Part shown: positions 26,895-35,947 of the stretch, one piece after another | Layout of the letters: each line of letters starts with the position of its first letter | Position numbering within the stretch: the first letter of the stretch is position 1 | Assembly (NCBI RefSeq): GCF_000725545.1 | Contig: NZ_JNZP01000006.1 | Location: forward strand, 180,882 to 244,881 | Origin: Streptomyces exfoliatus | Lineage (GTDB): Bacteria > Actinomycetota > Actinomycetes > Streptomycetales > Streptomycetaceae | Length of the DNA stretch: 64,000 nucleotides | Direction of reading: 5' to 3' | Position numbers and translations under genes: made by a program | The notes under the pieces: generated by a model | The model's input: the letters and a program-made list of their open reading frames with translations, nothing else | Told to the model about the DNA's origin: nothing | Database searches by the model: none

Positions 26895-27470
26895 TCAGTG
26901 AAGGGGCAGCCGTACCTCGATGGTCTTGCCTCCCTGCGGCAGCAGGCACAGCCTGATCTCCCGCGCGAGGAGTCTGATCAGGGGCCAGCCGAATCCACCC
27001 TCCGCCGGTCCGAAGGCGCGCTTGCGCCCCTGCGCGTCGGCGAGGTGGGGCAGCTCACCGCTCGCGTCCGCGACGGTGATCGTCACCACGCCCCGGTGGA
27101 TCTCCACGCCGAAGCCGGTGAGGCCGCCGCCGTGCCGCATCGCGTTCGTCACCAGCTCGGAGGCGACGAGCAGGGCGTCGCCGCGTGCTTGGGCCGACGG
27201 CCGGTCGCCCGTCGTCGCCTCGGCCACGTCGAGGGCCTCCGCCACCCTGGCGCGCGCCTCGGCCGCGTCACGAGGCAGCCAGGGGCGGTGCCCCTCCGGC
27301 ATCACGCGCGCTTCGCCCCCGTCACGCGGACGCCACGGCCGGTATCCGTCCGGCGTGCGATGCCCTGCGGTCACTGGCCCGGCCACCTGTCTCCACTCGT
27401 CGTCACCGGCCTCTTCCCCGGCGTTCAACCGGGCGCCTTCCCCGACGATCGCATCGCATTCCCTTTTCAC
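26895..27470 (-). CDS. RsbW-like ATP-binding (HATPase_c) regulatory protein
   Basis: The C-terminal 130 residues form a histidine-kinase-type ATPase domain without a kinase core: N-box LLVASELVTNAMRHGGG, then ADASGELP and the G-box GPAEGGFGWPLIRLLA. Streptomyces has many such stand-alone proteins, counterparts of RsbW anti-sigma kinases. The N-terminus is uncertain: GTG 27470 gives about 191 residues, ATG 27302 about 135. The segment between contains two near-copies of the domain's first motif (YRPWRPRDGGEAR and HRPWLPRDAAEAR), suggesting an internal duplication or an over-long start. Confidence 0.75.
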   Translation of the reverse strand: MKRECDAIVGEGARLNAGEEAGDDEWRQVAGPVTAGHRTPDGYRPWRPRDGGEARVMPEGHRPWLPRDAAEARARVAEALDVAEATTGDRPSAQARGDALLVASELVTNAMRHGGGLTGFGVEIHRGVVTITVADASGELPHLADAQGRKRAFGPAEGGFGWPLIRLLAREIRLCLLPQGGKTIEVRLPLH

Positions 27471-27659
27471 CCGCGCGACCGGCCGTTCCCGTGGGTCATT
27501 CTCGTGCGCCGTGTTCTCGTGCGCCGTGTTCTCGTCCGCGTTCTCATGTGATGGCACGAAGAGACCCGGTGCGACGGATGCGACCGGGCGCGCCGGGGCA
27601 GACGCGGCGTACGGCAGCCGCAGGCACGGCGCGGGCCGTACGGACCGGAAGGTGCGGGC

Positions 27660-28154
27660 ATGAACGAGCGCGAGAACGGGCGGGGCCGCCAGGAGACCGT
27701 GGACGAGCGCGCCGACCGGCAGTGGCAGGATCTCCTCCAGGAGATCCGGGTGGCGCAGACAGGTGTGCAGATCCTGCTCGGGTTCCTGCTGACCGTGGTC
27801 TTCACGCCCCGCTACGTGACTCTTGGTTCGGTCGAGAAGACGACCTACATCCTGACGGTGATCCTCGGGTCGCTGGCCACCGGTGCGCTGATCGGCCCGG
27901 TCTCCTTCCACCGCCTCGTGTCGGGGCGCCGGATCAAACCCCAGGCGGTCGCCTGGGCCTCCCGGCTCATCCTGACCGGCATCCTGCTGCTCGTCGCGAC
28001 CCTGACCACCGCTCTCTTCCTCATCCTGCGGGTGGCCACCGACAACACGCTCGTCCCCTGGCTCGTCGCGCCGGTCCTCGCCTGGTACCTCCTGTGCTGG
28101 TTCGTCCTCCCCCTGTGGGCCCGGAGCCGGTACACCTCGAACAGTGACGACTGA
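27660..28154 (+). CDS. DUF6328 family membrane protein
   Basis: A 164-residue protein: acidic N-terminus (DERADRQWQDLLQEIRVAQTGVQILLGFLL is the characteristic stretch) and four membrane spans, with TPRYVTL after the first and VSFHRLVSGRR after the second. This matches the actinobacterial DUF6328 family of unknown function. The ATG at 27660 is the only sensible start. The gene is divergent from the ATP-binding protein and followed 72 bases later by the Rho_N-like gene on the same strand. Confidence 0.8.
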   Translation: MNERENGRGRQETVDERADRQWQDLLQEIRVAQTGVQILLGFLLTVVFTPRYVTLGSVEKTTYILTVILGSLATGALIGPVSFHRLVSGRRIKPQAVAWASRLILTGILLLVATLTTALFLILRVATDNTLVPWLVAPVLAWYLLCWFVLPLWARSRYTSNSDD

Positions 28155-28225
28155 CGAGTGACGGACGGCCGGCCCGGGTACCCGCACGGTCGAACTCTCG
28201 GAAACGTGCGGGAAGGAGACACATC

Positions 28226-28555
28226 ATGCCTCGCGGATCCAGCCAGAAGCGGGAGCGTCAGTACGAGCACATCAAGGAGAGCGCGGAGGACCGCGGCGAG
28301 AGCACGAAGCGCGCCAAGGAGATCGCCGCCCGCACCGTGAACAAGGAACGGGCCCGGCACGGCGAGTCCAAGACGTCGAGCAAGCAGTCCAGGGAGGACA
28401 TGTCCTCCGGCGAGCGCGGTGGCCGGCGCTCCGGGAGCGGTTCCGGGGGGCGCACGTACGACCAGCTCTACGAAGAGGCCAAGCGCCGTGACATCGACGG
28501 CCGCTCGAAGATGAACAAGGCGCAGCTCCAGCGCGCCCTGGGCGACGGCGACTGA
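28226..28555 (+). CDS. Small basic protein with Rho-N/SAP-like C-terminus
   Basis: A 109-residue hydrophilic protein. Residues 1-50 are highly charged and helical (SQKRERQYEHIKESAEDRGE), the middle is Ser/Gly-rich, and the C-terminus YDQLYEEAKRRDIDGRSKMNKAQLQRALG is a Rho termination factor N-terminal (SAP-like) motif, a small nucleic-acid-binding fold. Similar proteins in Streptomyces are often labelled plasmid stabilisation proteins, without experimental basis known to me. GGAAGGAGA upstream of ATG 28226 gives a strong start. Confidence 0.82.
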   Translation: MPRGSSQKRERQYEHIKESAEDRGESTKRAKEIAARTVNKERARHGESKTSSKQSREDMSSGERGGRRSGSGSGGRTYDQLYEEAKRRDIDGRSKMNKAQLQRALGDGD

Positions 28556-28584
28556 AGCCCCGGTGCCGGTGGGGGCCGCCCCGG

Positions 28585-30006
28585 TCAGGCGTCCTGGATG
28601 CGCCGGAACGGGCGGTCCGCCTCCAGTGCGTACGCGATGTCGAGGAGGGTCCGTTCGCTGCCGGGGCGGCCCGAGAACATGACCCCGACGGGCAGCCCGT
28701 CCTCCGTGGTGCGCGCGGCGGGCACCGAGATCGAGGGCGTTCCGACGACGTTGTCGACCGGCGTGAAGGCCACGTACGCGAGGATGCGTTCGATCAGGGC
28801 CGGGTAGGGGACGGTCGGTGCGAGGTGCCCGATCGGCGGCGTGGTGTGGGCGAGTACCGGCGTCAGGATCAGGTCGAGGCCGCGGAAGGCCGCGGCGTAC
28901 GCCTCTTTCGTCCGCTTGAGCCGCCGCAGTACGGCCGGAGTGCGCCGCCAGTTCTTCAGGTACTCCTCCCGCAGTCCCCTGCTGAGGCCGTCCATGCCGC
29001 GCCGGTCGAAGTCCGGGCCGAGGGTCCGGCCGGACGTGCCGAGGAGGAACGACAGCATCCCCCAGTAGGTGAGGAAGTCCCGGGTGAAGTGGGGGTCGAG
29101 GGCCGGTGCCACCGGTTCCACGGTGTGGCCGAGCCGTTCCAGGGTGGCCGCCGTCTCCGTGACGGCCGTGCGGGTGGTGGTGTCGGCGTGGACCCCGTTC
29201 GGTGAGTCGAGGAGGAACCCGATGCGCAGCCGTCGCCCGGAGGGGCCTTCGACGAGGCCGAGGGGCGGGAGCTTCGGGTTGCGCCAGTGCGTCTCGGCGG
29301 CGGCGAGGAACGCGGCGGTGTCCCGTACGGAACGGCTCACGATGCCGTCGGAGACGAGGTCGAGGGGCAGTCGGCGGCTCTGGGCGTTCGGCACGACCCG
29401 GCCGCGGGTCGGCTTGAGCCCGACGAGTCCGCAGCAGGCGGCCGGGATGCGGATCGAGCCGCCGCCGTCGTTGGCGTGGGCGATCGGCACCGCCCCGGCG
29501 GCGACGAGCGCGGCGCTGCCGCCCGACGAACCGCCCGCCGAGCAGCCCGTTTTCCACGGATTGCGGACCGGCTCGGCGGTCTCGTACTCCGTGGTGGGGC
29601 TGAATCCGAATTCGGGCAGCCGGGTCTTGCCGAGGACGGTGACGCCGCTGCTCAGGAACTGCCGGGTGAACGGGGCGTGCCGCCGCGCGACTCCGGGGGT
29701 GAAGGCCTCGCTGCCGTGGCCCGTGGGCAGGTCCTGGTGGTCGGTGTTGTCCTTGACGAACGTCGGCACCCCCGCGAACGCGCCGCCGCCCGCGCCGGTG
29801 GCGTGTCCCTGAGCGTCGTCGACGTACACCTGGACGGCGTGGAGCCGTGACTCGACCGCCCGGACCCGCTCGGCCGCGTCCCGCGCCGCCTCGGCGGCGC
29901 CCACCTCACCCCGCCGGATCGCCCGGGCGAGCCCGACGGCGTCGTGCTCGCCCAGGGCGTCGTCCCGGAAGGCGTGCACCGTGGCGCGTTCCTCGAATGT
30001 CGTCAT
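28585..30006 (-). CDS. Amidase-signature family amidase
   Basis: A 473-residue amidase with the full Ser-cisSer-Lys set: Lys85 in GVPTFVKDN, Ser160 in GCSAGGSSGGSAAL and nucleophile Ser184 in DGGGSIRIPAA. The spacing (75 and 24) is normal for the family. Such enzymes hydrolyse amides to acid and ammonia; the substrate cannot be read. There is no signal peptide. ATG 30006 begins TTFEERATVHAF, as in homologues; longer readings run into Arg-rich antisense sequence. The gene lies 47 bases after the HAD/ABC operon on the same strand, but a functional link is not evident. Confidence 0.9.
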   Translation of the reverse strand: MTTFEERATVHAFRDDALGEHDAVGLARAIRRGEVGAAEAARDAAERVRAVESRLHAVQVYVDDAQGHATGAGGGAFAGVPTFVKDNTDHQDLPTGHGSEAFTPGVARRHAPFTRQFLSSGVTVLGKTRLPEFGFSPTTEYETAEPVRNPWKTGCSAGGSSGGSAALVAAGAVPIAHANDGGGSIRIPAACCGLVGLKPTRGRVVPNAQSRRLPLDLVSDGIVSRSVRDTAAFLAAAETHWRNPKLPPLGLVEGPSGRRLRIGFLLDSPNGVHADTTTRTAVTETAATLERLGHTVEPVAPALDPHFTRDFLTYWGMLSFLLGTSGRTLGPDFDRRGMDGLSRGLREEYLKNWRRTPAVLRRLKRTKEAYAAAFRGLDLILTPVLAHTTPPIGHLAPTVPYPALIERILAYVAFTPVDNVVGTPSISVPAARTTEDGLPVGVMFSGRPGSERTLLDIAYALEADRPFRRIQDA

Positions 30007-30053
30007 CTCCGCGTCAACCCCCGGCCGTGTGGATGGTTGTCCGCAAGAATGCA

Positions 30054-30740
30054 CTACCAACCAGTAACACGCGAGGGTGCCGCGGCGGCGACGCTCCGGC
30101 GCAGGCTCGCGAGGGACACCTCCTCCAGGCTGTCGGCGAAGACCCGTCCCGGGCCCGCTGGCACGGGCAGCATCGAGGGCACGACCAGGACGACGCAGCC
30201 CGCGGCGGCGGCCGAGGCGGCTCCGTCGGGCGAGTCCTCGACGGCGACGCAGGCCGCGTACGGCACACCGAGACGCCGGGCGGCCTCCCGGTAAGGGTCG
30301 GGGTGCGGCTTCGTCCGTACGGTGTCGTCGGCGGAGAGGGTGAAGGCGAAGGGGACCCCGGCGAGCGCGCCCCCGGTCACCGAGTCCACCACCGACCGCG
30401 GCGAGGCGCTCACCAGGGCGAACGGCATCCCCTCGGCCTCCAGTTCGGCGAGGAGGCGCCCCGCGCCGGGCCGTAGGGGGGCGCCCTTTTCGACGCGTTC
30501 CTCGAAGGCGGCGGTCAGCGCCCTCGCGACGCCGTCCTCGCCGGTGTCCCGCCCGCCCGTGACGCGTACGAGATGGGCGGCGGTGTCCTCGACGGCGCGG
30601 CCGACGACCTCGGGCGCGTCGGCCCGCGTCAGCCGGTGGCCGAGCCGTGCGGCGACCTCCTCCGTGGCGTCCCACCACAGGACCTCGGTGTCGACGAGCG
30701 TGCCGTCCATGTCGAAGAGGACGGCGGCGAGACCGGTCAC
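30054..30740 (-). CDS. HAD-superfamily phosphatase
   Basis: About 228 residues of a beta-phosphoglucomutase-like HAD phosphatase: motif I FDMDGTLVDTE, motif II SASPR, the motif III lysine in TKPHPDPY and motif IV VEDSPDG. Last gene of the ABC operon. Two GTG starts are possible: 30740, with AGGGTGG upstream (chosen), and 30770, which overlaps the ATPase stop codon as GTGA. In phosphonate-uptake operons a HAD enzyme (PhnX) often occurs, but this sequence has the generic phosphatase motif I rather than a phosphonatase pattern, so a sugar- or organo-phosphate substrate is equally possible. Confidence 0.85.
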   Translation of the reverse strand: MTGLAAVLFDMDGTLVDTEVLWWDATEEVAARLGHRLTRADAPEVVGRAVEDTAAHLVRVTGGRDTGEDGVARALTAAFEERVEKGAPLRPGAGRLLAELEAEGMPFALVSASPRSVVDSVTGGALAGVPFAFTLSADDTVRTKPHPDPYREAARRLGVPYAACVAVEDSPDGAASAAAAGCVVLVVPSMLPVPAGPGRVFADSLEEVSLASLRRSVAAAAPSRVTGW

Positions 30741-30766
30741 GGCCCCACCCTCTGCGTCGAGTTCGG

Positions 30767-31852
30767 TCACCGCCGCGCCCTCGGCGCCACGAGCACGGGA
30801 TGCGGGGCGAGGCCCAGGGCGACCCGGGCGCCCGGGGTGAGCGCCGTCGCCTCGCGCGAGGACAGGTCGGCCTTGACCCGCGTACCGGCGTGGTCGACGT
30901 GGACGCGGGTGACCGAGCCGAGGAAGGAGGTGGAGACCACCGTCGCGTCGCCGTCGGGGGCAGCGCTCACCGTGACGTTCTCGGGGCGGACCAGGACATC
31001 CACCTCGCGGACCTGCGGCGCCTCGCCGTCGACGGGCAGCCTGACTCCGGCCACCTCGACGAGGCCGGAGTCGGTCAGGAGCCCGGGGAGCCGGTTCATG
31101 GTGCCGACGAACTCGGCGACGAAGGCGGTCGCGGGCCGCCGGTAGAGCTCGGCGGGAGCGGCGCACTGTTCCAGCCTCCCGGCGTTGAGCACGGCGACAC
31201 GGTCCGCCATGGACAGCGCCTCCTCCTGGTCGTGGGTGACGAAGACCGTGGTGATGCCGAGGGAGAGCTGGAGCCGCCGGATCTCCTCCCGCAGGCTGAG
31301 GCGGACCTTGGCGTCGAGCGCCGACAGCGGTTCGTCGAGGAGCAGGACGCGGGGCCGCAGGGCCAGCGCGCGGGCGAGCGCCACCCGCTGCTGCTGGCCG
31401 CCCGACATCTGGTGCGGGTAGCGGTCGGCGTGCTGGGGCAGGCCGACGAGGTCGAGGAGCTCGGCGGCCCGCTCGCGCCGCTCGGCCGCCCTGACCTTCC
31501 GTACGCGCAGGCCGAAGGCGACGTTGTCGGCGGCGGTCAGGTGGGGGAAGAGGCTGTACGACTGGAAGACCATGCCGGCGTCGCGCCGGTTGGCCGGCAC
31601 ATGGGTGATGTCGGCGCCGTCGACGAGGACCTCTCCGGCGTCGGGCCGCTCGAACCCGGCGAGGACCCGGAGCGCGGTGGTCTTGCCGCAGCCCGACGGG
31701 CCGAGGAGGGCGAGGAGTTCGCCGGGTTCGACGGTCAGGTCGAGTCCGTCGAGGGCGGTGGTGGCGCCGAACGCGCGGCGCAGGCCCCGGAATTCGACGC
31801 GCGCCCCGCCGACCGCGGCGGGCGCGGTCCGTTCCGCTGTTGCTGAGGACAT
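30767..31852 (-). CDS. ABC transporter ATP-binding protein
   Basis: A 361-residue ATPase: Walker A GPSGCGKTT, Q-loop QSYSLFPHL, signature MSGGQQQR, Walker B LLLDEPLSALD, His switch VTHDQEEA, then a TOBE-like C-terminal regulatory domain (VRPENVTV, GSVTRVHVDHAG). It is the class that energises uptake of iron, spermidine, sulfate or 2-aminoethylphosphonate. It starts two bases after the upstream permease stop, within an operon ordered binding protein, permease, permease, ATPase, HAD. Confidence 0.93.
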   Translation of the reverse strand: MSSATAERTAPAAVGGARVEFRGLRRAFGATTALDGLDLTVEPGELLALLGPSGCGKTTALRVLAGFERPDAGEVLVDGADITHVPANRRDAGMVFQSYSLFPHLTAADNVAFGLRVRKVRAAERRERAAELLDLVGLPQHADRYPHQMSGGQQQRVALARALALRPRVLLLDEPLSALDAKVRLSLREEIRRLQLSLGITTVFVTHDQEEALSMADRVAVLNAGRLEQCAAPAELYRRPATAFVAEFVGTMNRLPGLLTDSGLVEVAGVRLPVDGEAPQVREVDVLVRPENVTVSAAPDGDATVVSTSFLGSVTRVHVDHAGTRVKADLSSREATALTPGARVALGLAPHPVLVAPRARR

Positions 31853-31854
31853 GG

Positions 31855-32784
31855 TCAGGACTCCTTGCGGGAGGCGCGGGAGGTACGGGGTGTGCCGGTA
31901 GTGCCTGTCTGCGCCGTTCCGGCCCGGGAGAGGAGCAGCAGCAGGAGCCAGGTGATGACCAGGCTGAGGAGGGAGACGGCCACCGACATGCGGGCATGGG
32001 CCCCGGAGATGGAGACGATCCACACCGCGAACGGCCGGAAGCCGAGCAGCGAGGCGATGGTGAACTCGCCGAGGACCAGGGCGAGGGTGAGGAAGGCTGC
32101 GCCCGCGAGCGAGGCGCGCAGATTGGGCAGGATGACGCGGAACATGACGTACGGCCGGCTCGCCCCGCAGTTGCGGGCGGCCTCGACGAGGGTCGGGACG
32201 TCGACGGCGCGCAGTCCCGCGTCGAGGGAGCGGTACACGAACGGCAGGGCCATGACCGTGTAGGCCAGGACGAGAACGACGGGGAAGTCCTCGTTCTGGA
32301 CCGCCAGGAAGGTCTGGTAGAGCGGGGTGCGCGAGAGGTGCTCGGGTCCCCAGCGCAGCACGGTGGTGATGCCGGTGACCAGGGCGATCGGCGGCACCAC
32401 GAGCGGCAGCATGCACATGACCTCGATGACCGGCCGCAGCCGGGGCGAGCCGATCCGTACGGCCACCAGGGCGGGCACGGCGAGCAGCAGGGCGAGGAGG
32501 ATGGTCGCGGCGGCGAGTCCGAGGGAGAGCAGCAGGCTCTCGGTGAATCCGTCGGCGGCCAGGAGCGCCGTGTACGCCTCGAAGGAGACGCCCTGACCCG
32601 GGGTGTGCACGGTGAAGACGAACGAGGCGATCAGCGGGACCAGGAAGTAGGCGCCGCCGAGGCCGAGGACGGCGCCGCGCCACAGGCGGGGCCTACGGCG
32701 GGCCCGTACGGGAGTGGCCGGCGGGGCGGGGCGCCGTTCGGCCTCCGGGGCGGCCTCCCGGGCGGTGGGGGTCATCGCAGCCAT
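31855..32784 (-). CDS. ABC transporter permease (second)
   Basis: About 309 residues and six membrane spans, with the permease loop EAARNCGASRPYVMFRVILPNLRASL, the EAA contact with the ATPase. AGGAG six bases upstream supports ATG 32784; an inner ATG at 32775 overlaps the stop of the first permease as ATGA. It pairs with the permease at 32772-33701 to form the channel of the importer. Confidence 0.9.
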   Translation of the reverse strand: MAAMTPTAREAAPEAERRPAPPATPVRARRRPRLWRGAVLGLGGAYFLVPLIASFVFTVHTPGQGVSFEAYTALLAADGFTESLLLSLGLAAATILLALLLAVPALVAVRIGSPRLRPVIEVMCMLPLVVPPIALVTGITTVLRWGPEHLSRTPLYQTFLAVQNEDFPVVLVLAYTVMALPFVYRSLDAGLRAVDVPTLVEAARNCGASRPYVMFRVILPNLRASLAGAAFLTLALVLGEFTIASLLGFRPFAVWIVSISGAHARMSVAVSLLSLVITWLLLLLLSRAGTAQTGTTGTPRTSRASRKES

Positions 32785-33701
32785 CGGGCGCTCCTGCGCT
32801 GGAGGGGGAGGTAGACGGCCATGACGAGACCGGCGATCAGGATCATGTCGAGGCCGAGGGCGAGGGCCACGTTCTCCTGGCCGACGAGGACGTTCCCGGA
32901 GAGCGCGTCCGCGATCTTGAGGGTGACCAGGGGGACGGAGCCGCCGACCAGCGCCGCCGCGGTGGCGTGCGCGGCGAACGCGCTGCCGAAGAGCAGCACG
33001 AACCCGCCGAGCAGGGCGGGCGCGAGGACGGGGATGCCGACGTGGCGCCAGTACTGGCGGGCGCCGGCGCCCGCGTTCTGCGCGGCTTCCCGCCACTGGG
33101 GCCGCAGCCCGTCGAGGGCGGGGAGGATCACCAGGACCATGAGCGGGATCAGGAAGTACAGGTAGACGACGGCGAGTCCGGTGAACGAGTACAGGTTCCA
33201 GCCGAGCGCGCTCAGGTCGGCGAGCTGGGTGACGACGCCGGAGATGCCGACGGTCGCGATGAACGCGAACGCGAGCGGGACGCCGCCGAAGTTGGCGAGG
33301 ACCCCGGAGGCGGTCAGGACGGCGTCGCGCAGGGCCCGGGAGCGGGAGGTCACGACGGCCTGGGCGATGAGGACGCCGAGGACCGAGCCGATGAGCGCGG
33401 TGAGGGCGGAGAGCTGCACGCTGCCGACGAGGGATCCCAGGTAGGGGCCCTGGAGCGAGCGGCTCAGGTGCTCTCCGGTGAGGGCGGTGGCGCCGGTGGC
33501 CGGGTCGGTACGGGTCACGGCGCCGTACAGCAGGGCGCCGAGCGGCAGCCCGAAGCACAGTCCGGTGAAGGCGATCAGGGGGAGCGCGGCGAGCCAGGTG
33601 CGCGGGCCGCGCCGCCGGCGACGGGTGCCGCCGGCGGGTGCCGTGGTGCTTCCCGTACCGCCGGCGGTTCCCTGGGTGGGGGTGGAGGAGGCGGAGGACA
33701 T
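32772..33701 (-). CDS. ABC transporter permease (first)
   Basis: A 309-residue permease with six spans: WLAALPLIAFTGLCFGLPLGALL at the N-terminus and the EAA loop QNAGAGARQYWRHVGIPVLAPALLG. The Gly/Thr/Arg-rich first 30 residues are cytoplasmic. The ATG at 33701 overlaps the stop codon of the binding-protein gene by one base (TGATG), indicating translational coupling. The permease pattern fits the 2-aminoethylphosphonate/iron-type transporters. Confidence 0.9.
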   Translation of the reverse strand: MSSASSTPTQGTAGGTGSTTAPAGGTRRRRRGPRTWLAALPLIAFTGLCFGLPLGALLYGAVTRTDPATGATALTGEHLSRSLQGPYLGSLVGSVQLSALTALIGSVLGVLIAQAVVTSRSRALRDAVLTASGVLANFGGVPLAFAFIATVGISGVVTQLADLSALGWNLYSFTGLAVVYLYFLIPLMVLVILPALDGLRPQWREAAQNAGAGARQYWRHVGIPVLAPALLGGFVLLFGSAFAAHATAAALVGGSVPLVTLKIADALSGNVLVGQENVALALGLDMILIAGLVMAVYLPLQRRSARWLR

Positions 33702-34852
33702 CAGGAGACGGCCTTGTCCCACTTCTCGGCGAGGGTGGCCTTGGCCTTGTCGAGCTCGGCGGAGGCCGGGAAGGCGGGGGTGCCGGCGACGGCGGGCAGC
33801 TTGGCCACGAAGGTCTTGTCGGCGGTGCCGTCGGCGGTCATGGCCGGCAGCAGGACGGGACGGGCGTATCCCTTGAGCCAGAGGTTCTGGCCCTCGGCGC
33901 TGTAGAGGTACTCCATCCAGAGACGGGCGGCCGCGGGGTGCGGGGCGTCCTTGTTGATGGCCTGGGAGTAGAACTGGGCGTAGACGCCGTCGGTGGGCAC
34001 GGCGACCTGCCAGTCGACGCCCTTGTCCTTGAACTGGTCGGCGTAGCCGGCGTTGAGGTAGTCCCAGTCGATGCTGATGGGCGTCTCGCCCTTCTCGACC
34101 GTGGCCGGGGTGGACTCGACGGGGATGAAGTTGCCGCTCTTCCTCAGCTTGCCGAAGAAGTCGATGCCGGGCTGGATGTCGGCGAAGGAGCCCTTGTTGG
34201 CGAGGGCCGCCGCGTACACGCCGCCGAAGGCCGAACCGGACTTGGTGGGGTTGCCGTTGAGGGCGACCTTGCCCTTGTACTCGGGCTTGAGGAGGTCGGC
34301 GAAGGTCTTCGGGCAGGTGGGGATCCGCTTGGCGTCGCAGCCGATGGAGACGTAGCCGCCGTAGTCGTTGTACCAGCGTCCGGCCTCGTCCTTCTGCGCG
34401 GCCGGGATCTTGTCCCAGGCCTCGACCTTGTACGGCGCGAAGAGGCCCTCCTCCGCGCCGCTGCGGGCGAAGGCGATGCCGAGGTCGAGGACGTCGGGGG
34501 CGCGCTTCTGGCCCTTGCGGGACTTGACGGCGGCGATCTCGTCGGCGCTCGCGGCGTCCGGGTTCTCGCTCTCGACCTTGATCCCGTACTTCGCCTCGAA
34601 CGTCTTGATCAGTTCGCCGTAGTTGGCCCAGTCCGGCGGCAGCGCGATGACGTGGAGCGCGCCCTCCTGCTTGGCCGCCTTCACGAGGGCGTCCAGGCCA
34701 CCGAAGTCCTTCGCCGAGGCTGCGGTGGCCGCCTTCGCGCCGTCCCCCGTGGCGCCGGCGGCGCCCTCGGGCGCGGCGCCACAGGCGGTGACGGTGGTCA
34801 GGACGGCGGCGCCGAGCAGCACGGCGGCACCGCGGACGGGGGTTCTGCGCAC
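33701..34852 (-). CDS. ABC transporter substrate-binding lipoprotein
   Basis: A 383-residue lipoprotein: signal peptide with lipobox VTAC (Cys24), then an extracellular binding protein of the iron/spermidine/2-aminoethylphosphonate fold (VIALPPDWANYGELIKTFEAKYGIKV opens it; DYGGYVSIGCDAKRIP and WMEYLYSAEGQNLWLKGYARPV follow). First gene of the operon; GTG 34852 has GGGAG upstream. The ligand is unproven. The gene order with a GntR-UTRA regulator and a HAD enzyme resembles 2-aminoethylphosphonate uptake systems, which is the working hypothesis. Confidence 0.88.
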   Translation of the reverse strand: MRRTPVRGAAVLLGAAVLTTVTACGAAPEGAAGATGDGAKAATAASAKDFGGLDALVKAAKQEGALHVIALPPDWANYGELIKTFEAKYGIKVESENPDAASADEIAAVKSRKGQKRAPDVLDLGIAFARSGAEEGLFAPYKVEAWDKIPAAQKDEAGRWYNDYGGYVSIGCDAKRIPTCPKTFADLLKPEYKGKVALNGNPTKSGSAFGGVYAAALANKGSFADIQPGIDFFGKLRKSGNFIPVESTPATVEKGETPISIDWDYLNAGYADQFKDKGVDWQVAVPTDGVYAQFYSQAINKDAPHPAAARLWMEYLYSAEGQNLWLKGYARPVLLPAMTADGTADKTFVAKLPAVAGTPAFPASAELDKAKATLAEKWDKAVS

Positions 34853-34880
34853 GGGTTTCTCCCAGAGACGAGTGAGGGAA

Positions 34881-34894
34881 CTTGTCTGAACAAG
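34881..34894. promoter_or_regulatory. Candidate GntR operator upstream of the ABC operon
   Basis: CTTGT-CTGA-ACAAG inverted repeat, whose core GTCTGAAC fits the GTNTANAC pattern of HutC-type GntR sites at seven of eight positions. It lies 29 bases upstream of the binding-protein start. A second dyad, TCCTGT/ACAGGA (34917-34922 and 34934-34939), lies further into the divergent promoter region. Confidence 0.5.
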
Positions 34895-35117
34895 CCGCCC
34901 TTAGTTCGCCCTTACATCCTGTCCGGAAAATGAACAGGACATGGCTGATTCCACACGGCTCCAGGAAGAGCCGGGGGCACGGAACACCTCGCCTGTCATG
35001 GTGACTTGAGCAGGAGACCGGGCCCAACTCCCCCACCTCCTCTCGGGTTAGGGTGGGCGGCGGAACAGCACACGCCGTGACCGGGTGCGCACAGCCACGC
35101 GCGAGAAGGGGGATGCC

Positions 35118-35867
35118 GTGACGGCTCTCTACGTGGAGATCGCGGAGGGACTCCGCCGATCGATCCTCAGCGGCGAGTACGCCGTCGGCGCCCGGCTGCC
35201 CTCCGAGAGCGACCTCGCCGACCGCTGGTCCGCCTCGCGCGGCACGGTACGCCAGGCCGTCGCCCTGCTCACCTCGGAAGGCCTCATCGGTTCGCGCCAG
35301 GGCGCCCGCCGCATCGTGCTCCGCAGGGAGCGCAGGCACAGCTTCGCCGAACTCCACAGCTTCGCCCAGTGGGCGCGCGCCATGGGCTACCAGGCGACGA
35401 GCCGCTTCCTGCGCCGCGAGCGCCGCGGCGCCACCCCCGAGGAGGCGCGCCGGCTCGCCCTGCCGGAACGGGCCGACGTCCTGGACGTCCTGCGACTGCG
35501 GCTCCTGGACGGCGAACCGGTGATGGTGGAGCGCACCGCGTACGCGGACTGGGTCGCCCCCACCGTCGAGGCGCTGCCCGTCGACTGCGCCTCGATCATG
35601 GACAGCATGGCGGAGGACGCAGGAATCGTCGCCCACTACGGCGAGCACCTCATCGACGCCGTCCCCGCCGGAAGCGACGACGCCCGGCTCCTGCGCGTCC
35701 GCAGGGGAAGCCCGCTCCTGCGCCAGCGCCACCTCACGAGCAACCCGGACGGCCGCCCCATCGAGTGGACCGAGGACCGCTACCGGGCGGGCAGCGTCAC
35801 CTTCAACGTCAGCAACTCGGTGGGCACGGCGCCCCTGGTACGGGACCCCGGCGCGCTGCTCATGTGA
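35118..35867 (+). CDS. GntR family regulator (HutC subfamily, UTRA domain)
   Basis: A 249-residue GntR protein: winged helix LYVEIAEGLRRSILSGEYAVGARLPSE is the opening, then DRWSASRGTVRQAVALLTSEGLI, and a C-terminal UTRA ligand domain (RRLALPERADVLDVLRLRLLDGEPVMVERTAY and a terminal TEDRYRAGSVTF). GTG 35118 has AAGGGGG six bases upstream. It is divergent from the ABC operon, with operator-like dyads between, so it is probably the operon's repressor responding to the imported compound or a derivative. Confidence 0.9.
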   Translation: MTALYVEIAEGLRRSILSGEYAVGARLPSESDLADRWSASRGTVRQAVALLTSEGLIGSRQGARRIVLRRERRHSFAELHSFAQWARAMGYQATSRFLRRERRGATPEEARRLALPERADVLDVLRLRLLDGEPVMVERTAYADWVAPTVEALPVDCASIMDSMAEDAGIVAHYGEHLIDAVPAGSDDARLLRVRRGSPLLRQRHLTSNPDGRPIEWTEDRYRAGSVTFNVSNSVGTAPLVRDPGALLM

Positions 35868-35947
35868 CGCCGCGCCGGGAACACCGCGTAAACGACGACG
35901 TGGTGGCCGGGAGCGATCCCGACCACCACGTCGACGACGAGCCGTCG

